The notes under the pieces are model-generated. The model was not told the DNA's origin, did not search any database, and saw nothing but the letters and a program-made list of their open reading frames with translations. Shown one piece after another: positions 1 to 9,433 of a stretch of 64,000 nucleotides of DNA. Both the position numbers and the translations under genes were made by a program. This stretch comes from Paenibacillus aquistagni (GTDB lineage: Bacteria > Bacillota > Bacilli > Paenibacillales > Paenibacillaceae). The stretch covers positions 310,001 to 374,000 of the forward strand of contig NZ_FXAZ01000001.1 of assembly GCF_900177815.1 (NCBI RefSeq), read 5' to 3'. Numbering within the stretch: the stretch's first letter is position 1; each line of letters starts with the position of its first letter.

Positions 1-1
1 T

Positions 2-316
2 AACAATGATCAGGCACGAGTATCGACGTTCTGTGCGCCACTTGATATTCAATTCGTTCATAAAGCACGCAAACCTTCTTCTCGACCTTTTAGCAAGGGC
101 ATGGAGCTGATGGGGCTTCATCCGGAAGAAACGGTAGTGGTTGGAGACCAGTTGCTGACAGACGTGCTTGGCGGCAATCGAATGAAGCTGTTTACCATCC
201 TGGTTCAGCCGATTGCCATTCAGGACGAAGGCTTCGGCACACGAATCAACCGACGCATTGAGCGTATCGTAACGTCACGACTTCGCAAACAGGGTCTCTG
301 GCACGAGGAGGAGTAA
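2..316 (+). CDS. yqeG: YqeG-family HAD IIIA phosphatase, C-terminal part
   Basis: This is the 3' end of a gene that begins before the window; the reading frame is open from base 2. The visible 104 residues contain an F-V-H-K-A-R-K-P segment (the conserved lysine motif of HAD hydrolases) followed by VVVGDQLLTDVLGGNR, which is HAD motif IV with its acidic metal-binding residues. That wording is typical of the YqeG family of HAD superfamily IIIA phosphatases, whose substrate is not firmly established. The catalytic DxD motif lies upstream and cannot be checked. The next gene, yqeH, starts 8 bases after the stop, as in Bacillus, so the two are probably cotranscribed. Confidence 0.88.
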   Translation, partial: NNDQARVSTFCAPLDIQFVHKARKPSSRPFSKGMELMGLHPEETVVVGDQLLTDVLGGNRMKLFTILVQPIAIQDEGFGTRINRRIERIVTSRLRKQGLWHEEE

Positions 317-324
317 ATAAATAC

Positions 325-1446
325 ATGACTGAAATGACCGAACAACAAAAACAATGTGCAGGCTGCGGAGCGTTTTTGCAGGCAACGAATGCAGAGCAAG
401 CAGGGTATATCCCGGAGAAGGCCTTAGAGCGGGAGCCTGCTATATGCCAGCGCTGCTTTAAGATCAAAAATTATAACGAAGCACAATCCGTAGCGATTGA
501 TCATGATGAATTTCTACGCATGTTAAGCCGAATTGGCGACGAGGATGCGCTTGTCATTCATATTGTCGATCTCTTTGACTTTGAAGGCAGCCTAATCTCC
601 AGTCTTCAGCGCTTTGTAGGCAATAATCCAGTGCTGCTAGTAGTGAACAAGATTGACCTTTTGCCAAAAGGCATGAACTGGAACCGCATTCGCAACTGGG
701 TTCAGCATCAAGCCAAGGAGCAAGGCATTCGGATCGTCGATGTCCTGCTTGTTAGCGCGAAGCGTGATCTAGGCTTCGATCGTCTAGTAGAAGTGGTGGC
801 GGAGTGGCGCGGAGATCGCGATGTCTATGTCGTCGGCGCGACGAATGTAGGAAAGTCAACCTTAATCAACCGCTTAATTCGCGATTACAGTGATATGGAT
901 CGCGAGCTGACAACCTCCCGCTACCCAGGAACGACGCTTGATCTGGTCAACATCCCGCTTGAGGATGGCCGAAGCATCATTGATACGCCTGGGATTGTGT
1001 ATACGCATCGCATGACTGAGCTTGTGGATCGCAAGGATCTCGGCGCGATTCTGCCTGATAAGACGCTCAAGCCAACGGTGTTCCAATTAAATGAAGGACA
1101 GACGTTGTTTTTCGGTGCTTTGGCACGCTTTGACTTTGCAGAAGGCGAACGCCAATCCTTCACCTGCTATATGTCCAATGCCATAAAGATTCATCGGACG
1201 AAGCTCGAACGAGCAGATGATCTGTATCGGAATCATGCCGGAGATATGCTTGCACCGCCTGCGAAGGACCGTCTTGAGCAGCTGCCGGAGTGGACCAAGC
1301 ATCAGCTTCGTGTTCCACGTGGAGGAGAAATGGATGTTTTCATCTCTGGGCTTGGCTGGATTGCCTGCAACGGAAAGTCAGGGGCATTGCTTAATGTGCA
1401 TGCGCCAAAAGGCGTCAAAGTAATGCTTCGTTCGACATTGATCTAA
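325..1446 (+). CDS. yqeH: Ribosome biogenesis GTPase YqeH
   Basis: A 373-residue circularly permuted GTPase needed for 30S subunit assembly in Bacillus. An N-terminal treble-clef zinc finger is visible (CAGCG near residues 11-15 and CQRC near 41-44). The G motifs come in permuted order: G4 NKID near residue 108, then G1 GATNVGKST near 172, then G3 DTPG near 221. The start ATG lies 8 bases after the yqeG stop, and its stop codon overlaps the next reading frame. Length and domain order match the family. It heads a ribosome-maturation group with yhbY and rsfS. Confidence 0.95.
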   Translation: MTEMTEQQKQCAGCGAFLQATNAEQAGYIPEKALEREPAICQRCFKIKNYNEAQSVAIDHDEFLRMLSRIGDEDALVIHIVDLFDFEGSLISSLQRFVGNNPVLLVVNKIDLLPKGMNWNRIRNWVQHQAKEQGIRIVDVLLVSAKRDLGFDRLVEVVAEWRGDRDVYVVGATNVGKSTLINRLIRDYSDMDRELTTSRYPGTTLDLVNIPLEDGRSIIDTPGIVYTHRMTELVDRKDLGAILPDKTLKPTVFQLNEGQTLFFGALARFDFAEGERQSFTCYMSNAIKIHRTKLERADDLYRNHAGDMLAPPAKDRLEQLPEWTKHQLRVPRGGEMDVFISGLGWIACNGKSGALLNVHAPKGVKVMLRSTLI

Positions 1447-1475
1447 TGGAGAAGAGGATCGGAGGAACTGGAGCT

Positions 1476-2357
1476 ATGGGAAAGATCACTTCTATGTCAA
1501 TCGATAATGGAAGGATTACGAGTGCTACACAGCTGTATGCTGTCATCGGGGACCCGATCCGCCACTCGAAATCTCCGCTTATGCAGAATGCGGCACTTAA
1601 CAGCTGTCAGATTGATGCCGTTTATACCGCTTTTCATGTCAAACCAGAGCAGCTTCAAGCGTGTGTGGAAGGAATGCGCGCGCTCGGCATCCAGGGCATG
1701 AACGTGACGATTCCGCATAAGGAGCAAGTCATGAAGCTCCTAGACGAACTTGATCACAGCGCGCAGGTGATTGGAGCGGTAAATACCATTGTAAACGATA
1801 ATGGCCGGCTTATCGGCTATAATACTGATGGCATGGGGTATGTGCGGTCTTTGAAGGAGGAAACCGGTGCTGACCTTCAATCAAGCCGCATCCTGATGAT
1901 TGGTGCCGGCGGGGCGGCAAGGGGGCTTGCTTATGCGCTGCTTAATGAAGGCTGCGAGCAGCTGACCATTGCCAATCGCACCTTAGAACGTGCACACGCT
2001 ATTGCTGCTGAGCTTCAAGCTTTCGGCTCGATTCAAGTCGCGCAGCTAGAAGACGGCAGGCCGGACATTTTACCTGAAGAGGTTGATGTTGTCATCAATA
2101 CGACCTCCGTAGGGATGCATCCAGCAGTTGAGATCTCTCCGATGGATAAGAGCTGGCTTAGATCCTCAATGATTGTCAGCGACATTATTTATAATCCGCT
2201 TATGACGCAATTGCTTCATGACGCAGAAGAGATCGGCGCGGTTACGCATAGCGGTCTTGGCATGTTTGTCTACCAAGGAGCCATTGCATTTGAATTATGG
2301 ACAGGACAGCAAGCGCCCGTTCACGTTATGCGTGAAGCAGTCCTTCAGGCGCTGTAG
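1476..2357 (+). CDS. aroE: Shikimate 5-dehydrogenase
   Basis: NADP-dependent reduction of 3-dehydroshikimate to shikimate in the aromatic amino acid pathway. The N-terminal substrate-binding part shows the SKSP..N motif and NVTIPHKE with the catalytic lysine; the Rossmann part shows MIGAGGAARG and later NTTSVGM. I chose the ATG at 1476 because GGAGG lies 10 bases upstream (1461-1465) and the protein (293 residues) has normal length. The same frame is open to an ATG at 1446 that overlaps the yqeH stop but has no ribosome binding site; it would add ten residues. The gene sits in the yqeH-nadD operon as in B. subtilis. Confidence 0.94.
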   Translation: MGKITSMSIDNGRITSATQLYAVIGDPIRHSKSPLMQNAALNSCQIDAVYTAFHVKPEQLQACVEGMRALGIQGMNVTIPHKEQVMKLLDELDHSAQVIGAVNTIVNDNGRLIGYNTDGMGYVRSLKEETGADLQSSRILMIGAGGAARGLAYALLNEGCEQLTIANRTLERAHAIAAELQAFGSIQVAQLEDGRPDILPEEVDVVINTTSVGMHPAVEISPMDKSWLRSSMIVSDIIYNPLMTQLLHDAEEIGAVTHSGLGMFVYQGAIAFELWTGQQAPVHVMREAVLQAL

Positions 2358-2429
2358 AAGTATGTTCTGTACAAGGCAAGTTAATGACCAATAGGAGTAC
2401 TGCATGTACTCTCAGGAAGGAAGAACAAG

Positions 2430-2720
2430 ATGTTAACAGGCAAACAAAAGCGTTATTTGCGCTCACTCGCTCATCACATTCAACCGATCTTTCAAGTAGG
2501 AAAAGGCGGGGTGAATGATCAATTGATCCGTCACATTGAGGAAGCAATTGAAGTGCGGGAATTGATCAAGATCTCCATTTTGAACAACAATATGGATGAT
2601 CGCCAAGAAGTGGCTGAGGCGCTTGCTTCAGGCTCTGGTTCTGAGCTTGTACAGGTAATTGGCAAGACCATTGTGCTGTACAAAGAATCCAAGGATCATA
2701 AGGAAATCGTACTTCCTTAA
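2430..2720 (+). CDS. yhbY: YhbY/CRS1-type RNA-binding protein
   Basis: A 96-residue single CRM-domain protein that binds RNA and associates with pre-50S particles in its family. The characteristic opening LTGKQKRYLRSLAHHIQPIFQVGKGG contains the conserved GKGG loop near residues 25-28, followed by NDQLIRHIEEAIEVRELIKISIL. The ribosome binding site AGGAAGGAAG precedes the ATG. A small perfect hairpin (2395-2411, GAGTAC-TGCAT-GTACTC) lies in the 72-base gap after aroE and may act at the RNA level. The location between aroE and nadD is the conserved Firmicute arrangement. Confidence 0.95.
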   Translation: MLTGKQKRYLRSLAHHIQPIFQVGKGGVNDQLIRHIEEAIEVRELIKISILNNNMDDRQEVAEALASGSGSELVQVIGKTIVLYKESKDHKEIVLP

Positions 2721-2759
2721 AGCCTTGTACCTGCATTATCTGCTCAGGAGGCTTGAATC

Positions 2760-3359
2760 ATGGGACAAGTCAAGAGACATGTAGGCATTATGGGCGGAAC
2801 CTTTGATCCGATACACATCGGTCATCTCATAGCTGCAGAAGCAGCAATGGAGTGTGCTGAGCTTGATGAAGTATGGTTCATGCCTGCGCATGTTCCGCCA
2901 CATAAGAGCCGTCAGCCAGAGGCGTCGGCTCATCAGCGGATGGAGATGACAGCACTTGCCCTAGCCGGAGAGGAGCGATTCCAGGCAAGCGCTTGGGAGA
3001 TGGAGCAAGGAGGAGTCTCCTATACTCTTCATACTGTGCAAGCGCTGCAGGAACAATTCCCTGATACGCAATGGTATTGGATTATCGGTGCAGATATGGT
3101 TGCTTATTTGCCACAATGGCATGGAATCGAGGAATTGATAGCGCGAATTCGCTTCATCGGCGTCCGTCGACCGGGTACGCCATGGCCAATCGAGGCCTTG
3201 CCTTATGAATGGAGGCATCGTATTCTGGAGGCGGATATGCCGAAGCTTGATATATCATCAACGGATATTCGTAATCGCGTGAAGGAACGACGCTCCATCC
3301 GATACTTTGTTCCTGATTCGGTTCTTAATTACATACAAAGGTGGGAGCTGTATGAATAG
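2760..3359 (+). CDS. nadD: Nicotinate-nucleotide adenylyltransferase
   Basis: Joins nicotinate mononucleotide and ATP to deamido-NAD in NAD biosynthesis. The 199-residue protein has the nucleotidyltransferase signature GGTFDPIHIGHL near residues 12-23 and the C-terminal ISSTDIRNRV motif near 161-170, both binding ATP phosphates. An AGGAGG box lies 8 bases before the ATG. Its last codons overlap the start of yqeK by 8 bases, which suggests coupled translation. Confidence 0.96.
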   Translation: MGQVKRHVGIMGGTFDPIHIGHLIAAEAAMECAELDEVWFMPAHVPPHKSRQPEASAHQRMEMTALALAGEERFQASAWEMEQGGVSYTLHTVQALQEQFPDTQWYWIIGADMVAYLPQWHGIEELIARIRFIGVRRPGTPWPIEALPYEWRHRILEADMPKLDISSTDIRNRVKERRSIRYFVPDSVLNYIQRWELYE

Positions 3360-3945
3360 AAGCCGTGATGAAGTGCTGCAGGCGGTTCGCGAACAGATGC
3401 CAGAACAGCGCTGGGCCCACACAGAAGGAGTTATGCAGTGTGCAGTGGAGCTGGCTAATCGCTATGGCGGGGACCCGGTCAAAGCGGATATCGCAGCACT
3501 GCTCCATGATGTGGCCAAGTATTGGCCGACGGAGAAGATGGAACGTATTATCGTAGAGCAGAAGCTGCCTAGCGAGCTGCTTTCACATGATAAATCATTA
3601 TGGCATGCGCCTGTTGGCGCATTTGTTGCAGAGTATGAATTTGGCATAACGGATGTGGAAATACTGGATGCCATTCGATATCATACATCAGGACGAGAGA
3701 AGATGACGCTCTTGGACCGCATTGTATGCTTAGCGGATTATATAGAGCCAGGCCGCAATTTCCCTGGCGTGGATCATATTCGTGCACTCGCTGAGAAGAA
3801 CCTTGACGAAGCGCTCGTAGCGGGATTTGATTCGACGATACAGTTCTTGCTTGAGAAGAAGCGTCGGATCTTCCCATTAACGGTGATCGCTCGCAACAGT
3901 TTGCTGGCTTCACTTGAACGAACTTCCTCTGATTCTAAGGCTTGA
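3352..3945 (+). CDS. yqeK: HD-domain bis(5'-nucleosyl)-tetraphosphatase YqeK
   Basis: A 197-residue HD-superfamily hydrolase; the YqeK family cleaves diadenosine tetraphosphate symmetrically into ADP. Visible metal ligands are the first histidine in RWAHTEGV, the HD pair in LLHDVAKYW, a histidine in YHTSG, and the aspartate in CLADYIEPGR. The ATG at 3352 overlaps the nadD stop (ATGAATAG) and is preceded by GGTGGGAG; the frame runs open 15 codons further upstream inside nadD but without a better site. The 214 bases that follow contain no gene; they hold small hairpins at 3965-3989 and 4068-4084. Confidence 0.93.
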   Translation: MNRSRDEVLQAVREQMPEQRWAHTEGVMQCAVELANRYGGDPVKADIAALLHDVAKYWPTEKMERIIVEQKLPSELLSHDKSLWHAPVGAFVAEYEFGITDVEILDAIRYHTSGREKMTLLDRIVCLADYIEPGRNFPGVDHIRALAEKNLDEALVAGFDSTIQFLLEKKRRIFPLTVIARNSLLASLERTSSDSKA

Positions 3946-4159
3946 GCGGCTTTGAGAGATGGCCGATCGCGCTGCTTGGCAAAGCGATCATAGAGGGCGA
4001 AGAAAGCGGATGCTTTTGCAAGTTGGAAGCGAAATTGTTATGGTAGTCTTGTCTAACTCTAAACAAGGCTTCACACAGCGAAGCATAGAAGAATCATGTT
4101 CATAATGAAATTGTAGACCTTACACAAAGATAAACAAGAGGATAGAATGGAGGCTTACT

Positions 4160-4507
4160 ATGACAGTTACACCTGAACAATTGCTTCAGTTGACCGTTGA
4201 CGCAGCTGAGGATAAGAAGGCATCGGATGTTATTGCTTTAGACTTGAAGGGGATCTCGCTGATCGCAGATTACTTCGTGGTGTGCCACGGGAATTCCGAT
4301 ACACAAGTACAGGCGATTGCTTCTGAGATTCGCAAGACCGCACAAAAAGCGGGCGTTGATGTCCGTGGGACAGAAGGCTTGGACTCCGCACGCTGGGTAC
4401 TTATCGACCTCGGCGATGTGGTTGCGCATGTATTCCATCGTGAAGAGCGCGAATACTATAATATCGAGAAGCTCTGGTCCGATGCGAAGGTAGTTGAGTT
4501 CGCATGA
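4160..4507 (+). CDS. rsfS: Ribosomal silencing factor RsfS
   Basis: A 115-residue member of the Iojap/RsfS family. It binds L14 on the 50S subunit and blocks subunit joining when nutrients are short. The diagnostic core is present: ALDLKGISLIADYFVVCHGN and GTEGLDSARWVLIDLGDVVAHVF. TGGAGG lies 8 bases before the ATG. The gene ends in an ATGA overlap with the downstream S1-domain gene, so those two are translationally coupled. Confidence 0.95.
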   Translation: MTVTPEQLLQLTVDAAEDKKASDVIALDLKGISLIADYFVVCHGNSDTQVQAIASEIRKTAQKAGVDVRGTEGLDSARWVLIDLGDVVAHVFHREEREYYNIEKLWSDAKVVEFA

Positions 4508-5601
4508 CATTGACCCCGGGGTTAATACAACGGCTGCGCATTGACCGCGAAGTCTCGCCGTATGGATATTTTTTAACTGACGGAGAGCAAGATGTGCTCT
4601 TGCATTATACAGAGCTTACACGCAAGGTGAAGATAGGAGAAGAGATCGACGTCTTCTTGTTTTTTGATACAGAGGATCGTCTTGCTTCTACCATGAAGAC
4701 ACCGCTCATTACGCTTGGAGAGGTTGCGCTGCTGGAGATTGCAGACATCCATCCTCGCTATGGCTGCTTTCTTGAGATGGGGATTGGGCGCCAATTGCTG
4801 CTGCCTAAGTCGGAGCTTCCCGAATTCGCGGAGCTTCACCCCATGGTTGGGGAGCGCATTTATGTCGTGATGGCGCATGACAAGATCGGACGCTTGGTTG
4901 CCAAGATGGCGCTTGAGAAGGACCTTGAGCGCTACACCTTTCATGCTCCTTCGAACTGGCTGAATACGTGGCAGGAAGCTATCGTGTACCGCCCGCTTCG
5001 TATGGGGACCTTTATGATTGTAGAAGGCGGCGTGCTGGGATTTGGCGCGATTGGCTTTGTGCATGAGTCAGAGCGTCCGCGTCTGCTTCGATTAGGGGAA
5101 AAAGTACGCGTACGCATTTCGCATGTGCGTGAGGATGGCAGAGTGAATGTAACCTTGGCTGAGAAAAAGGAAGTAGGCATGGATCAGGATTCGAAAATGC
5201 TGCTGTCCTTTATTAAAGAGCGGCCAAATGCCGCGATGCCATACTCAGATGCAACAGATGCGGATATAATTAAGCAGCGCTTCTCGATCAGCAAGTCAGC
5301 TTTCAAAAGAGCGCTTGGCCGCCTGATGAAGGCAGGGCTTATCGAACAGAGCGGAGATTGGACCAAGCTTACTGCTCTTGGTGATGAACTCGCCATTGAT
5401 GATGCGTTAAGCAGGCTTGAGACGACGAAGGCTTCGACCCGCAAGCCGGAAAAGAACACGCTAGACAAGCCGAAGCCTTCCTATGCAAGCCGCAACGAGC
5501 GCCCGCAGTCACAGCAGGGAAGACGAGAGCGTTCAACGAATACGAGCGATGCAGGATCTTCCCGTAAGCCGGCATCGTCTAGAACACCGCGCCAGAAGTA
5601 A
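4504..5601 (+). CDS. S1-domain RNA-binding protein, CvfB-like
   Basis: A 365-residue protein resembling the CvfB/YitL family: tandem S1-like OB folds (roughly residues 1-65, 66-140 and 145-220, the last with GFGAIGFVHESER and VREDGRVNVTL) followed by a winged-helix segment (about 235-300). CvfB in staphylococci binds RNA and affects virulence gene expression; the role here is inferred. After residue 305 the protein has a 60-residue Lys/Arg/Ser-rich tail that looks disordered and could add nonspecific RNA binding. The start overlaps rsfS by four bases, suggesting the two are coproduced. Confidence 0.85.
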   Translation: MTLTPGLIQRLRIDREVSPYGYFLTDGEQDVLLHYTELTRKVKIGEEIDVFLFFDTEDRLASTMKTPLITLGEVALLEIADIHPRYGCFLEMGIGRQLLLPKSELPEFAELHPMVGERIYVVMAHDKIGRLVAKMALEKDLERYTFHAPSNWLNTWQEAIVYRPLRMGTFMIVEGGVLGFGAIGFVHESERPRLLRLGEKVRVRISHVREDGRVNVTLAEKKEVGMDQDSKMLLSFIKERPNAAMPYSDATDADIIKQRFSISKSAFKRALGRLMKAGLIEQSGDWTKLTALGDELAIDDALSRLETTKASTRKPEKNTLDKPKPSYASRNERPQSQQGRRERSTNTSDAGSSRKPASSRTPRQK

Positions 5602-5655
5602 TTCATAGTCGTTCGGTGTTGCGGATATGATCCGTTTATGCGTGGAAAGTGGGAT

Positions 5656-5703
5656 AGAGGATTAGCTGTTAAGCGGAATGCTGGCAGTTAATCCTCTTTG
5701 GTT
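5656..5703 (+). terminator. Rho-independent terminator after the S1-domain gene
   Basis: An inverted repeat AGAGGATTA...TAATCCTCT encloses a loop that includes CTG/CAG pairing and is followed by TTTGGTTT. It lies between the CvfB-like gene and the methyltransferase, so it may end the yqeG-to-S1 transcript. The T tract is interrupted, so termination may be partial. Confidence 0.6.
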
Positions 5704-5727
5704 TAGCACGGTTTTAAGAAGGGATGG

Positions 5728-6492
5728 ATGAGCATGCAAGCGTATGGTCAATTCGCATTGGTCTACGATCGCTTGATGGAGGATATGCCCTATGCAGAAT
5801 GGCTGGCCTTTGCTGAAGAGGCATGGGAGCGTTATGGCGTAAAGCCGACAACCGTTGTCGATCTTGGCTGTGGGACTGGAAGCTTAGCGATACCGCTTGC
5901 GAAGAAGGGCTATCGCGTTATTGGACTGGACCTATCGGATGCGATGCTTACCATGGGTCGAGAGAAGGAGAGCCAAGCAGGCAGGCTTAAAGGAGATATC
6001 CAGTGGGTGCATCAGGACATGAGAAGCTGGGAGGTGCCTGATGCGGTTGATGCGGTCCTGTCTTTTTGCGACAGCATGAATTATCTGACCGAGCCTGAGG
6101 ATATTAAAGCGATGATTCGACAAACAGCAGGGCAGCTTCGCACTGGCGGCGTGTTGCTCATGGACATGCATCATGTGCGCCAGTTTGAGGCCTATGCGGA
6201 AGAGCAGCCCTTCACCTTAGATGAAGGGGACGTTGCTTACATATGGTACAGCGACTATGATGCTGATCGTATGGAGATTGAACATGAGCTCACGATATTT
6301 GTGCGTGATGATTCCACAGGGCGATATGAGCGTATTGATGAGAGCCATCGGCAGCGGGCATATGATCCCGCTTGGATCGAACAAGAATTAAGACAGGCGG
6401 GATTTGAGCAGATTGAATGGTACGGAGACTTTACTTTTGAAGCTCCAGCTGAGGACTGCCGACGAATGTTTGTTGCGGCCAAAAGAGCGTAG
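5728..6492 (+). CDS. yqeM: Class I SAM-dependent methyltransferase YqeM
   Basis: A 254-residue methyltransferase with SAM-binding motif I VVDLGCGTGSLAIPLA near residues 43-58 and the acidic loop GLDLSDAML just after. Family members resemble small-molecule or tRNA methyltransferases; the substrate of YqeM is not known. The start ATG at 5728 follows AAGAAGGG. In B. subtilis yqeM also follows rsfS (yqeL) and precedes comER, so the position supports the call. The gene is separated from the previous one by a terminator-like hairpin and may have its own promoter. Confidence 0.88.
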   Translation: MSMQAYGQFALVYDRLMEDMPYAEWLAFAEEAWERYGVKPTTVVDLGCGTGSLAIPLAKKGYRVIGLDLSDAMLTMGREKESQAGRLKGDIQWVHQDMRSWEVPDAVDAVLSFCDSMNYLTEPEDIKAMIRQTAGQLRTGGVLLMDMHHVRQFEAYAEEQPFTLDEGDVAYIWYSDYDADRMEIEHELTIFVRDDSTGRYERIDESHRQRAYDPAWIEQELRQAGFEQIEWYGDFTFEAPAEDCRRMFVAAKRA

Positions 6493-6546
6493 CGGCGTCT
6501 TGGGCATGACTTTGTTCAACACTAGACGAGCTTATATCGTCATACA

Positions 6547-6575
6547 TTGACATTGGCTGTTTTTTTTCTTATGAT
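6547..6575 (+). promoter_or_regulatory. Sigma-A promoter of the leuS leader
   Basis: TTGACA (6547-6552) and TATGAT (6570-6575) are separated by exactly 17 bases. It lies about 30 bases upstream of the T-box leader and is the obvious promoter for leuS. Confidence 0.8.
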
Positions 6576-6605
6576 GGATGTAATCTTTTTCAATGATTCA
6601 TATGT

Positions 6606-6890
6606 TTTGACGGAGACTAGGAGTAGTAGCTTACGTTGTATGGCAGACAGAGAGTCGGCGGTTGGTGCAAGCCGATAGTCAGAAGACAAGTGAACTCACC
6701 TGGGAGTCGCATCGTTGAACAGCATGGATGGTATGTTCCGTTCATCCTTTAGATGATGCCGTGATGCTCGCGTTAAGAGCTTCAAGGGAGCGCAAAGCAA
6801 GGCATGGTTTGCGCTAACTAGGGTGGTACCGCGGGAACGTCAAGTCTCTCGTCCCTAGCGAATTCGCTGGGGATGGGAGGCTTTTTTTTG
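6606..6890 (+). promoter_or_regulatory. T-box leader (leucine) controlling leuS
   Basis: The canonical T-box AGGGTGGTACCGCGGG is at 6820-6835. Upstream, Stem I elements are visible, including AGAGAGTCGGCGGTTGG near 6649. A specifier region GTGAACTCACC places the codon CTC (leucine) at 6695-6697, which fits the downstream leuS. Downstream is a long terminator hairpin (about 6847-6879) with an AATT loop and an eight-T run at 6882-6889. By analogy with known T-boxes, uncharged tRNA-Leu would stabilise the antiterminator and allow leuS transcription. The outer boundary at 6606 is approximate. This element fills the 496-base gap before leuS. Confidence 0.93.
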
Positions 6891-6988
6891 AGCCTAATGG
6901 AGTGCGAAGCAGTACATATGCAATGATTTACGCTGCTGCGCATTCGGTTACGGCAATAAACGATAATAAACAAGGGGGCTCTGTACGA

Positions 6989-9433
6989 ATGACGACAGAA
7001 GAGAGACAGCCGGCAGGCTATCAGCCGCTTAACATCGAGCCAAAGTGGCAAAAGTATTGGGATGAGCACAAGACGTTTGCAACGCTGGAAGAGGGAGACA
7101 AGCCGAAGTTCTACGCTTTGGATATGTTTCCGTATCCATCCGGTGCGGGACTTCACGTAGGCCATCCAGAAGGGTATACGGCAACAGATATCCTCTCACG
7201 CTATAAGCGCATGAAGGGCTATAACGTTCTTCATCCGATGGGATGGGACGCATTCGGCCTTCCTGCGGAACAGTACGCCCTTGATACAGGCAAGCATCCG
7301 CGCGAATTCACGAAGCGCAACATTGATAATTTCCGTCGCCAGATCAAGTCTCTTGGCTTCTCATATGATTGGGATCGCGAGATCAGCACTACGGATCCAG
7401 AATACTACAAGTGGACGCAATGGATCTTCATCCAACTGTACAACCGAGGTCTTGCATACGTAGACGAGATCCCTGTCAACTGGTGTGAGGCGCTTGGAAC
7501 GGTTCTTGCTAACGAAGAAGTTATCGACGGCAAGTCTGAGCGCGGTGGGCATCCGGTTGTACGCAAGCCGATGCGCCAATGGGTGCTTAAGATTACAGCA
7601 TACGCTGAGCGTCTGCTTGAAGACTTAGAAGAGCTGGATTGGCCTGAGAGCATTAAGGATATGCAGCGCCACTGGATCGGCAAGTCAACAGGCGCCGAAG
7701 TGCGCTTCAAGATTGATGGGGTGGATGCTGAAGAGTTGGTTGTGTTTACGACACGTCCGGACACCTTGTTTGGAGCAACGTACTGTGTGCTTGCACCTGA
7801 GCATGATCTGGTTGAAAAGATTACGACCGAAGCCGAGAAGGCTCGGATTAAGGACTATCAAGAACAGGCTGCTCGCAAGTCTGATCTGGAGCGCACGGAT
7901 CTTGCCAAAGACAAGACGGGCGTATTCACAGGCGCTTATGCGATCAACCCTGTAAATGGAGCGAAACTGCCGATCTGGATCGCAGACTATGTGCTTGCAG
8001 GCTATGGCACAGGTGCTATTATGGCGGTTCCGGGCCATGATGAGCGCGACTGGGAGTTTGCGAAGCAATTCGATCTTCCGATTATTGAGGTTGTGGAAGG
8101 CGGCAACGTGGAAGAAGAAGCTTATACAGGCAACGGCAAGCATGTGAATTCTGGCTTCTTGGATGGTCTTGATAAGGAAGAAGCGATCAGCCACATGGTG
8201 GAATGGCTTGCTGAGAAAGGTGTAGGCGAAGCAAAAGTAACCTATCGTCTCCGCGATTGGCTGTTCAGCCGTCAGCGCTACTGGGGAGAGCCGATTCCAA
8301 TCCTTCACCTAGAAGACGGCACGATGAAGACAATCCCTGAATCCGAGCTTCCACTTGTGCTTCCAGAAGTGGATCATATTCGTCCATCCGGCACAGGTGA
8401 ATCTCCACTTGCGAATGTGGAGGATTGGGTGAATACCATCGATCCGGAGACAGGCATGAAGGCTCGCCGCGAGACGAATACGATGCCGCAATGGGCAGGA
8501 AGCTGCTGGTACTATCTTCGTTACATTGATCCGAAGAATGATGAGCAGATCTGCTCCCCGGAACTTCAAGCGAAGTGGCTGCCAGTCGACCTGTATATCG
8601 GTGGTGTCGAGCATGCGGTGCTGCACTTGCTCTATGCTCGTTTCTGGCACAAAGTCTTGTACGATATCGGTGTGGTAAACACGAAGGAACCATTCCAGAA
8701 TCTGATTAACCAAGGCATGATACTAGGCACCAACAATGAGAAGATGTCCAAATCCCGTGGCAATGTCATCAACCCGGATGATATCGTTTATGAATATGGT
8801 GCGGACACGCTTCGCCTATATGAAATGTTCATGGGGCCTCTTGAAGCTACGAAGCCTTGGAACACGAACGGTGTGGAAGGAATGCATCGCTTCTTGAGCC
8901 GGATCTGGCGTTTGTTTATCAATGAAGAAAATGCACTCAATCCAAAAATCATGGACAATGGCGGTACGGATGAGTTTATTCGCACATGGCATAAGACCGT
9001 GAAGAAGGTTACCGAAGATACAGATGCGCTTCGCTTCAATACGGCTATCAGCCAAATGATGATCTTCATTAACGATGCTTATAAGCAAGAGACCCTGCCG
9101 CGTCAAGCGATGGAGAACTTTGTTCAAATGCTTTCTCCTTACGCGCCTCACATTGCTGAGGAGCTGTGGGAGAAGCTTGGCCATAGCGGTTCTGTTACGT
9201 ATGTACCTTGGCCATCTTATGATGAGAGCCTGACGGTGGATGCGCAAGTGCAAATCGTTGTTCAGGTGAACGGCAAGATTGTGGACCGCATCATGGTTCA
9301 ACCGGATGCTGAGGAAGCTTCAATGCAAGAAACAGCGATGAGCTCTGCCAACGTTCAAGCCGCAATAGAAGGCAAGACCGTTCGCAAAGTCATCACTGTC
9401 AAGGGTCGTCTCGTTAATATTGTGGTCGGTTAA
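6989..9433 (+). CDS. leuS: Leucyl-tRNA synthetase
   Basis: A class Ia synthetase charging tRNA-Leu. The HIGH motif appears as HVGH at residues 56-59, the KMSKS motif is near residue 585, and the editing CP1 domain has [12 protein letters not shown] and the [15 protein letters not shown] segment. I chose ATG 6989 because AAGGGGG lies 11 bases upstream and the resulting 814 residues match the family; an in-frame ATG at 6902 lies in the leader and would add 29 unrelated residues. It is controlled by the T-box leader. Its 3' end overlaps the convergent comER by 20 bases. Confidence 0.97.
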   Translation: MTTEERQPAGYQPLNIEPKWQKYWDEHKTFATLEEGDKPKFYALDMFPYPSGAGLHVGHPEGYTATDILSRYKRMKGYNVLHPMGWDAFGLPAEQYALDTGKHPREFTKRNIDNFRRQIKSLGFSYDWDREISTTDPEYYKWTQWIFIQLYNRGLAYVDEIPVNWCEALGTVLANEEVIDGKSERGGHPVVRKPMRQWVLKITAYAERLLEDLEELDWPESIKDMQRHWIGKSTGAEVRFKIDGVDAEELVVFTTRPDTLFGATYCVLAPEHDLVEKITTEAEKARIKDYQEQAARKSDLERTDLAKDKTGVFTGAYAINPVNGAKLPIWIADYVLAGYGTGAIMAVPGHDERDWEFAKQFDLPIIEVVEGGNVEEEAYTGNGKHVNSGFLDGLDKEEAISHMVEWLAEKGVGEAKVTYRLRDWLFSRQRYWGEPIPILHLEDGTMKTIPESELPLVLPEVDHIRPSGTGESPLANVEDWVNTIDPETGMKARRETNTMPQWAGSCWYYLRYIDPKNDEQICSPELQAKWLPVDLYIGGVEHAVLHLLYARFWHKVLYDIGVVNTKEPFQNLINQGMILGTNNEKMSKSRGNVINPDDIVYEYGADTLRLYEMFMGPLEATKPWNTNGVEGMHRFLSRIWRLFINEENALNPKIMDNGGTDEFIRTWHKTVKKVTEDTDALRFNTAISQMMIFINDAYKQETLPRQAMENFVQMLSPYAPHIAEELWEKLGHSGSVTYVPWPSYDESLTVDAQVQIVVQVNGKIVDRIMVQPDAEEASMQETAMSSANVQAAIEGKTVRKVITVKGRLVNIVVG

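Noticed and set aside
6902-6988. 29-residue N-terminal extension of leuS
   Set aside because: It lies directly after the T-box terminator, has no binding site, and does not resemble LeuS; ATG 6989 has AAGGGGG.
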